NCBI GenBank assembly: GCA_018716065.1
Contig: DVKJ01000021.1
Span: 1 to 52,819 of the forward strand
Length of the DNA: 52,819 nt
Source: Candidatus Pelethosoma merdigallinarum
Lineage (GTDB): Bacteria > Bacillota_I > Bacilli_A > RF39 > UBA660
Direction: 5' to 3'
The notes below the pieces were generated by a model. It saw only the letters and a list, made by a program, of their open reading frames with translations, did not search any database and was not told the origin of the DNA. The translations under genes were made by a program, and so were the position numbers. This document shows positions 1-8,253 of the stretch, piece after piece (position 1 is the first letter of the stretch; each line of letters begins with the position of its first letter).

Positions 1-462
1 ATGACCAGTTATGGAAAGAAATATAAAATAAATTTCAAAATCATTGAAATCAATATACCAAAATGTGTAGAAAAATGGTATAATGGAACCGATGAAGCGA
101 TCGTCAAATGGGCAAATATATTTATGGCCGAGAATCTAGAAGAAATCGAAGAATTGGTGGGAGATCTAATGACAAAAGAAGAAAAGAAAGAATTAATGGA
201 TACCGTAAAAACCATCAAAAAGGGGGATCCGTTATGGGAAGCGATGGAAGAAGATCGAATTTATTATGAAAATACAGTGCGAAATGAGATTTACCAAGAA
301 GGACATGAATCTGGACTTAAAGAAGGGCATGAGTCTGGATTAAAAGAAGGTCAAGAATCAGAACAGTTGAAGATTGCTAAAAATCTTAAGGATTTAGGAG
401 TCGATATGAACACGATTTCTAAGTCAACAGGTTTATCGATTGAAAAACTAGAAAAGTTATAA
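1..462 (+). CDS. Rpn family / PD-(D/E)XK nuclease-type transposase, C-terminal part (probably truncated by window start)
   Basis: Family-like C-terminus (MAENLEEIEELV...LMTKEEKKELMDTV...EEDRIYYENTVRNEIYQEG) with GHESGLKEG repeats; ORF open at the window edge. Confidence 0.6.
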   Translation: MTSYGKKYKINFKIIEINIPKCVEKWYNGTDEAIVKWANIFMAENLEEIEELVGDLMTKEEKKELMDTVKTIKKGDPLWEAMEEDRIYYENTVRNEIYQEGHESGLKEGHESGLKEGQESEQLKIAKNLKDLGVDMNTISKSTGLSIEKLEKL

Positions 463-485
463 GAGTGTAGATGCACTCTTTTTAT
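462..485 (+). terminator. Intrinsic terminator after Rpn-type ORF
   Basis: AGAGTG-TAGATG-CACTCT followed by T tract. Confidence 0.7.
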
Positions 486-539
486 TTATCTATGATGAGT
501 TTTATAAAATTGTTTTTAAATATATGGTATTCATTTTAT

Positions 540-903
540 CAATATACCAAAATGTGTAGAAAAGTGGTATAATGGAACCGATGAAGCGAATGTGAAATGG
601 GCAAATATTTTTATGGCCGAAAATCTAGAAGAAATCGAAGAATTGGTGGGAGATCTAATGACAAAAGAAGAAAAGAAAGAATTAATGGATACCGTAAAAA
701 TCATCAAAAAGGGGGATCCGTTATGGGAAGCGATGGAAGAAGATCGAATTTATTATGAAAATACCGTTCGTCATGAGATTTACCAAGACGGATTAAAAGA
801 AGGGCAGATGAAGATTGCAAAAAAGATAAAAGATAATGGACAGTCTATGGACTTTATTCAAGAAATGACAGGTCTATCGATGGAAGAAATTGAACAATTA
901 TAA
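540..903 (+). pseudogene. 5'-truncated tandem copy of the preceding Rpn-type ORF
   Basis: Near-identical to ~50-460 from 'atcaatataccaaaatgtgtagaaaa' onward, lacking the N-terminal part. Confidence 0.65.
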
Positions 904-1010
904 AACTAATGATATCGATCTTGTGTATTTTGGAAAAGGATGACCTGATGGTAATTCTTATGTAGAAAGTATTAATGGAAGAAGAAAATATTTTATAACA
1001 AGTCGATTAT

Positions 1011-1040
1011 AAAAAAAACGTGGAATTTCACGTTTTTTCT
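1011..1040 (-). terminator. glmS terminator
   Basis: AAAAAACGTG-GAATTT-CACGTTTTTT. Confidence 0.75.
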
Positions 1041-2810
1041 TTATTCTACTGTTACTGATTTAGCTAAGTTTTTAGGTTTATCAATATCACAACCTCTTGC
1101 TTTCGCTACGTAATAGCTAATCATCTGCATAGGTATAAGTGCCATCATAGGATTGACAAAGTCATTGATATGAGGTACTAAAATGAGATCATCATAACTA
1201 TCACTTGGAAGATCGGTATTACTAATAGCGATCACATAACCACCACGGGCACGTACTTCTTTATTGTTACTAATACTTTTACTACGAATATGGTCATCGA
1301 TCATAACGGTAATAACCGGTGTACCATCTTCTACGAGTGAGATCGTTCCATGTTTTAATTCTCCAGATGCATAAGCTTCACTATGTAAGTAAGAAATTTC
1401 TTTTAACTTTAAACTTCCTTCCATTGCTAGTGCGTAGTCAAGTCCACGACCAAGATAGAATAAATCTGTTTTTTCATAAATTTGTTTTGCTTGTTCAGAA
1501 TAATCTTTATTTAATAATTTACCTACTTTAACGGCTCCTACATCAAAACTATGTAAAATTTCTTCATATTCTTCTTTCGTCATTAAATCTTTTTCATAAG
1601 CTGTTTTTAAAGCAAGTAGGGATAGGGTCGTTACTTGTGCAAGATAAGCTTTTGTTGTCGCAACGGCAATCTCTGGTCCAGCCATAGTATAAATAACTTG
1701 ATCCGCTTCGCGAGCAATGGAACTTTCTTTCACATTGACAATTCCTAAGGTATCTAGACTGTATTCTTTGGCACGTTTTAAGGCAGCTAAGGTATCGGCT
1801 GTTTCTCCAGATTGAGAAATGACAATGACAAGATGATTCTTTTTTGGAAAGAATTTTTTGTAACGATATTCCGATGCGACTTCTACATTTACTGGAATAT
1901 CTGCATATTGTTCGATTAAGTATTTTCCAACTAATCCTGTGTGATAGGCACTTCCACATGCGACAATATCAATACTTTGATAATCTTTAAAAGTAAAGGT
2001 TTCTTCTTTCATATGATGAACGGTTTTGCGTAAAACATCAGGTTCTTCCATCATTTCTTTCATCATAAAGTGTTCATATCCACTTTTAGAAACACTAGAA
2101 GAGTCTCCTTCAAAATTCTTTAATTTCTTTTTAATTTCTTTTCCTTCTACATAAAAGGTACATGTATCATTTAATATAGCAATTTCACCTTGTTCTAGTA
2201 AGTAATATTCTTTGGTGTAATTAAGAATGGCTGGAACATCCGATGCGATAAAATAGTCTTCATCTTGAACACCAATAATTAATGGACTATCTTTACGAAT
2301 CGCGTAAATCGTATCAGGATGTTCATCACAAAGAATTCCGAAAGCATAAGTTCCTTCTAACTTTTTGGTAACTTCATTTAATGTTTGTAACATATCGTGA
2401 TTTTTTTGATACATTTGATCGATTAAAGCAGCAACGACCTCGGTATCGGTCTCACTTTTAAATGTATAACTATCTTGGGTAAGATCTTGTCTTAATGATT
2501 CATAATTTTCAATAATTCCATTATGAACTAAAGTAATCATTCCTACTTTATGAGGATGAGCATTCACTTCATTAGGAATTCCATGTGTTGCCCATCTAGT
2601 ATGTCCAATCCCAATATGATTATCTTCATTTATCGATAAACTTTGTTCTAAGTTTTTAATTTTTCCTTGTTTTTTAATGATGTGAATATCGTGATCTTTG
2701 ATATAAGCAATTCCAGCTGAATCATATCCACGATATTCTAACGCTTTTAAACTATTTAAAAGAATAGGTATGGCTTTTTTCTTTCCTACATATCCAACAA
2801 TTCCACACAT
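1041..2810 (-). CDS. glmS: Glutamine--fructose-6-phosphate aminotransferase (isomerizing)
   Basis: MCGIVGYVG N-terminal nucleophile domain, SIS domains, C-terminal DxPKNLAKSVTVE. Confidence 0.98.
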   Translation of the reverse strand: MCGIVGYVGKKKAIPILLNSLKALEYRGYDSAGIAYIKDHDIHIIKKQGKIKNLEQSLSINEDNHIGIGHTRWATHGIPNEVNAHPHKVGMITLVHNGIIENYESLRQDLTQDSYTFKSETDTEVVAALIDQMYQKNHDMLQTLNEVTKKLEGTYAFGILCDEHPDTIYAIRKDSPLIIGVQDEDYFIASDVPAILNYTKEYYLLEQGEIAILNDTCTFYVEGKEIKKKLKNFEGDSSSVSKSGYEHFMMKEMMEEPDVLRKTVHHMKEETFTFKDYQSIDIVACGSAYHTGLVGKYLIEQYADIPVNVEVASEYRYKKFFPKKNHLVIVISQSGETADTLAALKRAKEYSLDTLGIVNVKESSIAREADQVIYTMAGPEIAVATTKAYLAQVTTLSLLALKTAYEKDLMTKEEYEEILHSFDVGAVKVGKLLNKDYSEQAKQIYEKTDLFYLGRGLDYALAMEGSLKLKEISYLHSEAYASGELKHGTISLVEDGTPVITVMIDDHIRSKSISNNKEVRARGGYVIAISNTDLPSDSYDDLILVPHINDFVNPMMALIPMQMISYYVAKARGCDIDKPKNLAKSVTVE

Positions 2811-2854
2811 AATTTGTCTCCTTCATTTGTAAAAGTGGTTGATATATGTTTTGT

Positions 2855-2970
2855 TATAATCTTGATTTTAATTTTTGTCATATATCTTACGATTCCACAG
2901 ACCGAAGTAGTACCCGCCGAATGTTCGATTTCTACTTTCCTCGTCATCCATTCAAGGATCTGGCGCTATT
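2855..2970 (-). ncRNA. glmS ribozyme/riboswitch in the glmS 5' UTR
   Basis: Reverse complement reads AGCGCCAGATCC...GGATGACGAGGAAAGTAGAAATCGAACATTCGGCGGGTACTAC...GAATCGTAAGAT, matching the conserved glmS ribozyme core (GCGCC, GACGAGG, AUCGA, UUCGGCGG, GUAAG). Confidence 0.9.
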
Positions 2971-3183
2971 TAGGTATCTGTAACGTTCCTCCTTCAGATA
3001 TTCTCTAAATTACTATTATTATATGTAAAAAATAAAATTTGGTCAAATCGACCAAATTTAATATAAAATATTTTCAACTTTTTTAAGATCTAAAAAAGGA
3101 AATCAAAAAGTTTTGTTGTATATAACTAATAGAGGGTACTTTAAGCCTTAAGTGTTTTCTCCAATATAGATTGGAGGTGTAAT

Positions 3184-3306
3184 ATGAAATTCTTTTCTAG
3201 AAAGGATTGTCGCAATGTACGGGCTAATTCTTGTGTTAGTTCTCATATTCTACACGATATTATTAATCAAACAAGATTAATTTTATATAAAAAAGAAAAC
3301 ACTTAA
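3184..3306 (+). CDS. Small ORF, 40 aa: MKFFSRKDCRNVRANSCVSSHILHDIINQTRLILYKKENT
   Basis: GGAGG 6 nt before ATG; duplicated intact in the second unit. Confidence 0.55.
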   Translation: MKFFSRKDCRNVRANSCVSSHILHDIINQTRLILYKKENT

Positions 3307-3318
3307 CGGACTAAGTGT

Positions 3319-3353
3319 TTGAGAAAGCACTTAGGAGTGCCCTCAATTTTTTT
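3319..3353 (+). terminator. Intrinsic terminator of small-ORF unit 1
   Basis: TTGAG-AAA-GCACT-TAGG-AGTGC-C-CTCAA-TTTTTTT. Confidence 0.75.
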
Positions 3354-3493
3354 GTGTTTTCTTTAACTTTATTATATAAAATATTTTTATCTTTTTCAAG
3401 TAAAAAAAGGAAATCGAAAAGTTTTGTTGTATATAACTAATAGAGGGTACTTTTGCCTTAAGTGTTTTCTCCAATATAGATTGGAGGTGTAAT

Positions 3494-3616
3494 ATGAAAT
3501 CTTTTTCTAGAAAGGATTGTCGCAATGTACGGACTAATTCTTGTGTTAGTTCTCATATTCTACACGATATTATTAATCAAACAAGATTAATTTTATACAA
3601 AAAAGAAAACACTTAG
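3494..3616 (+). CDS. Small ORF copy 2, 40 aa: MKSFSRKDCRNVRTNSCVSSHILHDIINQTRLILYKKENT
   Basis: Same RBS and frame as copy 1; two amino-acid differences, one synonymous change, stop TAG instead of TAA. Confidence 0.55.
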   Translation: MKSFSRKDCRNVRTNSCVSSHILHDIINQTRLILYKKENT

Positions 3617-3763
3617 GCATAAGTGTTTGAGAAAGCACTTGGAAGAGTGCCCTCAATTTTTTTGTGTTTTCTTTAACTTCATTATATAAAATATTTTTAT
3701 CTTTTTCAAGTGAAAAAAAAGGAAATCGAAAAGTTTTGTTGTATATAATTAGTAGAGGGGTTA

Positions 3764-3792
3764 TTGACAAGTTTTTAAAATTCGTGTATAAC
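3764..3792 (+). promoter_or_regulatory. Sigma-A-type promoter for topA
   Basis: TTGACA-17 nt-TATAAC. Confidence 0.7.
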
Positions 3793-3820
3793 TGTGATTG
3801 ATATAAAAGGACGTGAAAAA

Positions 3821-5848
3821 ATGGCAAAGAATTTAGTAATTGTGGAGTCTCCATCAAAGAGTAAAACGATTGAAAAATACTTAGGAAAAGATTATAAAGT
3901 AGTGTCGTCAAAAGGGCATGTACGCGATCTTTCAACCAGTGGTAAATTTGGTTTAGGAGTAGATATTGAAAATCATTTTAAACCTAAATATACGACGATA
4001 AAGGGAAAGAAAAAAGTGATTGATGAATTAAAAAAAGATGTAAAGAAATCAGATTTTGTTTATTTGGCAACCGACCCTGACCGTGAAGGAGAAGCGATTT
4101 CTTGGCATCTTTATGATGTATTAGGATTAAAACCCGAAAACTATGATCGTATTGTGTTTCACGAAATTACGAAGAATGCGGTTTTAGATTCTTTTAAACA
4201 TGCAAGAAAGATTGACCAAGATTTAGTGAATTCACAAGAAGCTCGTCGTATTTTAGATCGTATTATTGGATTTCGTCTTAGTAAGTTAATTCAATCCAAA
4301 ACAGACGGAAAGAGTGCGGGACGTGTTCAAAGTGTTGCTTTAAAACTCATTGTGGATCGTGAACGTGAAATAGAAGCTTTTAAACCAGAAGAATATTGGA
4401 GTGTAACGGCTCATTTTAAAGAATTTGATGCCGATTTAGCTACTTATAATCATAAAAAACTAGAAATTCATAGTGAAGTAGAAGTTAATGAAATTATGGA
4501 TAAACTAGGAAATGCATTTACCATTGAAAAAGTAGATAAAAAGACCAAAAATAAAAAGTCGAAAGCGCCATTTACAACCAGTACGTTACAACAATTAGCT
4601 TCTAATAAATTAAATATGAGTGCGAAAAAAACGATGACCATTGCCCAAAAATTATATGAAGGTATTGAATTAGAAGATGAAACGGTTGGTTTGATTACGT
4701 ATATGCGTACCGATTCTATTCGTTTAAGTGATGAATTTATTAAAAATACGTATGGTTTTATTAAAGCTAAATATGGTGAAGATTATATTGGTTATGCGAA
4801 ACAAGCAAAGAAAAAAGAAAATGTACAAGATGCCCATGAAGGTATTCGTCCAACTAGTATTAATCGTACACCAGAAAGTGTTCGTCCTTATTTAAGTAAC
4901 GACGAGTTTAAACTTTATCGAATGATTTATTATCGTGCGTTAGCGTCTTTAATGGCCGATGCGAAAACAGATAATACCAGTGTCACTCTAGATAACAATA
5001 ATTATCAATTTAAAGCAAGTGGGCAGGTAATTATTTTTGATGGTTATTTAAAAGTATATCGTGATTATGAGGATACAAAAGAAACCATTCTTCCACCACT
5101 AGATACGTATCAATCTAATATTATCGTTTCGAATAGTATTACGAATGAACAACACTTTACAACTCCACCAGCTCGTTATACAGAAGCTAAATTAATCAAG
5201 GAAATGGAAGAGTTAGGGATTGGACGACCTAGTACCTATGCAAAAACGATTGACAACATAAAAACAAGACATTATGTGGTGATGGAAGATAAAAAATTTA
5301 AACCAACTGCAACGGGAATCGAAGTTACCGATAAGTTACAACAATTCTTTAGTCATTTAATTAATGTTGAATATACGGCCAATATGGAACACGATTTAGA
5401 TGAAATTAGTGAAGGAAAAGAAGTTTGGTCTGATGTTGTGGAAGAATTCTTTCATGAATTTGAACCAGCAGTAGAAAAAGCATTCTCGGAAATGGAGAAG
5501 AAAGAACCGGAAAAAACGGGAGAGAAATGTCCAGAATGTGGAAGTGATTTAGTGAAACGTCATGGACGATATGGAGAATTTGTTGCTTGTAGTAATTATC
5601 CAGAGTGTAAATATGTAAAAGCAGAAAAGAAAGAAGAAGTTGTCGTTTGTGATTGTCCAAATTGTGATGGTAAAATTATTGAGCGTAAGACCAAACGTGG
5701 TAAAATCTTTTATGGATGTAACCATTTTCCAAAATGTAAAACTGCATATTGGGATAAACCTACTGGAGAAAAATGTCCAGAATGTGGAGATATGTTAGTA
5801 GAAAAGAAAGATAAAATTAAATGTAATAGTTGTGATTATGAAAAATAA
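3821..5848 (+). CDS. topA: DNA topoisomerase I
   Basis: MAKNLVIVESPSKSKTIEKYLG, TOPRIM TDPDREGEAISWH, active-site GLITYMRTDS, C-terminal C4 zinc ribbons; start moved from ORF-track 3794 to 3821. Confidence 0.97.
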   Translation: MAKNLVIVESPSKSKTIEKYLGKDYKVVSSKGHVRDLSTSGKFGLGVDIENHFKPKYTTIKGKKKVIDELKKDVKKSDFVYLATDPDREGEAISWHLYDVLGLKPENYDRIVFHEITKNAVLDSFKHARKIDQDLVNSQEARRILDRIIGFRLSKLIQSKTDGKSAGRVQSVALKLIVDREREIEAFKPEEYWSVTAHFKEFDADLATYNHKKLEIHSEVEVNEIMDKLGNAFTIEKVDKKTKNKKSKAPFTTSTLQQLASNKLNMSAKKTMTIAQKLYEGIELEDETVGLITYMRTDSIRLSDEFIKNTYGFIKAKYGEDYIGYAKQAKKKENVQDAHEGIRPTSINRTPESVRPYLSNDEFKLYRMIYYRALASLMADAKTDNTSVTLDNNNYQFKASGQVIIFDGYLKVYRDYEDTKETILPPLDTYQSNIIVSNSITNEQHFTTPPARYTEAKLIKEMEELGIGRPSTYAKTIDNIKTRHYVVMEDKKFKPTATGIEVTDKLQQFFSHLINVEYTANMEHDLDEISEGKEVWSDVVEEFFHEFEPAVEKAFSEMEKKEPEKTGEKCPECGSDLVKRHGRYGEFVACSNYPECKYVKAEKKEEVVVCDCPNCDGKIIERKTKRGKIFYGCNHFPKCKTAYWDKPTGEKCPECGDMLVEKKDKIKCNSCDYEK

Positions 5849-5876
5849 GTAGAGATGATTTCTACTTGTTTTCTTT
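5847..5876 (+). terminator. topA terminator
   Basis: AAGTAGA-GATGAT-TTCTACTT-GTTTTC. Confidence 0.55.
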
Positions 5877-5953
5877 ACACTTGTTTAACATTCATAGATA
5901 AAAAAAGAGATGTACTTCCTAAAAAAGAATGATATACTAGGGGTGGTGATACT

Positions 5954-6523
5954 ATGAAAAATGAAAGAATAGAAAAGTATGAGATATTGTGTGATATGGT
6001 AAAAAAAGAAGTAGATCAATTAGGAGTAGAAGAAGCAAGTAAAAAAATAGAACAAATAATGGAACAAGGACAATCTTATGGTTCTTTAACGAATCAAGAA
6101 ATCAAAGAATTGTTAAAAGAAATTCCTATTTGTGTTTTTGCAAAACAATTTTATTGTTTGTCAAAATCAGTAGAAACTATGATTAAAGAACAACAAACCA
6201 GTTTTTATGTTACTCATTTAATTCAAGCGATTCAAGAGACTTGTCTACATTTATATGAAGAAGGATACTCTTTAGAAGAAATTCACCATCATGTAGAAGG
6301 AAGTATAGGAGCTGTTTCGCCTTCTATTAAGCGTTTTGAATGTATTACACGAAAATATGATTTTCGATCTGTTTTAAAACAAGAAGTGGAAAATATGGAT
6401 CAAGAAAGCTATATGAATGAAATTAAAAACTTCTTGTTACAAATAAATTATGAAGTTTCAACGAATGAGAAAGCGATTTATGATCTTGCCGATTATATCA
6501 CCGCAACTTTAATTTTTGTATAA
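5954..6523 (+). CDS. Hypothetical protein
   Basis: Complete ORF, GGTGGTGAT RBS-like leader; no family recognised. Confidence 0.75.
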   Translation: MKNERIEKYEILCDMVKKEVDQLGVEEASKKIEQIMEQGQSYGSLTNQEIKELLKEIPICVFAKQFYCLSKSVETMIKEQQTSFYVTHLIQAIQETCLHLYEEGYSLEEIHHHVEGSIGAVSPSIKRFECITRKYDFRSVLKQEVENMDQESYMNEIKNFLLQINYEVSTNEKAIYDLADYITATLIFV

Positions 6524-6531
6524 AGCTTTTC

Positions 6532-6555
6532 AAAGAGGCAATGAGCCTCTTTTTT
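6532..6555 (+). terminator. Intrinsic terminator
   Basis: AAAGAGGC-AATGA-GCCTCTTTTTT. Confidence 0.8.
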
Positions 6556-6616
6556 GCGACTTTATTTTTTTCTTTGTTTATGGTAGAATAAGAATGATAG
6601 TAAGGTAGGTGATATC

Positions 6617-8131
6617 ATGTCAGAATCACAAATTGAGATGGAACACTTTCTTCAAGAGATGAAAAGCCTTTTTGAAAAAGAACCTCATCACTTCAATTCT
6701 ACTACTATTTATCGAAAGTTGATTCAACATGGAGTTTATGCGAATGAGCTTCACACAACAACCAAACAGTGGTATCCAATTTGGGAAGCAACTTTTCGAA
6801 AATGGGGAAATTTAGATTTATTTAATACAACATTAGATAGTAAGTTTTTTCAAATACGTAATGTAGATACGGAAAAAGAATTACCTACCGAACAATTTAT
6901 CAAACTTTATCTACCATTACATCGTAGTCATTTTAATCAATGTGTTCAACACCTATTTTCCTTTTTAAGTAAAGAACAAATGATTCATGATTCTAAAATT
7001 CGAAAAGCGATTACGAATGATTCCATTGTGGTTCGTGTAACCAGTCCAGAAGATGTAGTGAAAATTGATCAGTTTATCCAAGAAGATTCTCTTTTTCAAT
7101 CAGGCTTAATGGAACCAAGTCCTTTTGCGATGCACCACCATTCTTTTGCGGTAACGAAAGATGGACGTCTTTCTTATCACTCTGTAGTTGCTTCTTACAT
7201 CGAAGACTATATTAAACAAGAAGAAAAAGAAGTTTCTCTATCACGTTTTTATGCCTACCTAAATACATTATATAAAAAGACCTTTGTGGAAGGGTATGAT
7301 CTTTCTATTGTTGCCTATATTCAACACTTAGATTATCAATTCGAAAAAGAAGATGCTTATTATCAAGAAGTTTATGACTGTAAATATATTACCGAAATTT
7401 TACTAAAAGTATTATCCGGGCATCAAGATTATGAACAAGATTTTTTACCTATCTATGAACAAACAAAAAAAGAAACTAATATTGATGATCTACGTTCCTT
7501 TTATCGAAAGAAAGAATCCAATTATCACCAAGCTACCTATCATCTTAGCTTATGTATCGAAAAGAATATTGAATGCCAAGGTTTAAATAATACCATTCAT
7601 GCTTTTCAAATGTATGTAGATGATAAGAATCCAAATGGATTTACGAAACAAAAACAAATTCGTCAAACTTTAATGAAAGAAGTCCCACATTCTTTATTAC
7701 CATTTATCTTAGATGGATTAACACCAGAAGATTATGTTACCAAAGAAGCTTATAATTTAGGTTTAATCAAAAAAGAAGTGGAAATCGATGATGTAGATGA
7801 ATTTATGGATGACTTAATTCAAGGTTTAATTTTAACTTATGAAAAGTATTTAAAGAAATTAGATAAAAAGATCGCTCGTGAAAAAATCATTGAAGCCGTA
7901 CGTTTAATTCAACATGAAGATTTTTCTTATATTACAAAAGATAAACAAGTTCGTAAGAAATTAATGTTGTCGAGTAAAAAGATTAATTTAAAATATTTAG
8001 ATCAAATTATTTATCAATATTTATTAGAAGCTACTATTGATGTAGAAAGAGAAGAAGATACGATGCATGAGTTTGCTATATTCATCGAAGATTTATACAA
8101 AGAACATGCTTATCCATTATCAGGAGTTTGA
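6617..8131 (+). CDS. Hypothetical protein (504 aa)
   Basis: Long ORF with RBS (aggtgat); no family recognised. Confidence 0.8.
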   Translation: MSESQIEMEHFLQEMKSLFEKEPHHFNSTTIYRKLIQHGVYANELHTTTKQWYPIWEATFRKWGNLDLFNTTLDSKFFQIRNVDTEKELPTEQFIKLYLPLHRSHFNQCVQHLFSFLSKEQMIHDSKIRKAITNDSIVVRVTSPEDVVKIDQFIQEDSLFQSGLMEPSPFAMHHHSFAVTKDGRLSYHSVVASYIEDYIKQEEKEVSLSRFYAYLNTLYKKTFVEGYDLSIVAYIQHLDYQFEKEDAYYQEVYDCKYITEILLKVLSGHQDYEQDFLPIYEQTKKETNIDDLRSFYRKKESNYHQATYHLSLCIEKNIECQGLNNTIHAFQMYVDDKNPNGFTKQKQIRQTLMKEVPHSLLPFILDGLTPEDYVTKEAYNLGLIKKEVEIDDVDEFMDDLIQGLILTYEKYLKKLDKKIAREKIIEAVRLIQHEDFSYITKDKQVRKKLMLSSKKINLKYLDQIIYQYLLEATIDVEREEDTMHEFAIFIEDLYKEHAYPLSGV

Positions 8132-8253
8132 TTTGCAAATGGCATTTTTCTAAAAAAATTATATATAATTTTAGTTCTTTAAAATAAAGGGTGAATTAAA
8201 GTTCCATGCTTCAATCGATTCATGGAGGGGGTATTTGAGATTTTTAATTAAAA

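Larger units (their letters stand above)
3095..3715 (+). repeat. Two tandem ~310-bp units, each with promoter-like segment, small ORF and terminator
   Basis: Units from 'aggaaatc(a/g)aaaagttttgttgtatataactaatagagggtac' are nearly identical with a 310-nt offset. Confidence 0.9.

Noticed and set aside
1594-1959. 121-aa ORF antisense/out-of-frame within glmS
   Set aside because: Alternate frame of a strongly recognised gene on the same strand; no independent support.
2814-3008. + strand ORF (64 aa) upstream of glmS
   Set aside because: Lies antisense to the glmS ribozyme; no RBS; protein composition looks like chance translation.
3343-3935. - strand ORFs of 60 and 120 aa across the tandem units
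   Set aside because: Run through terminators and the topA promoter/start; sequences are A/T-driven with no RBS. Antisense RNA there is still possible but not supported by an identifiable promoter.
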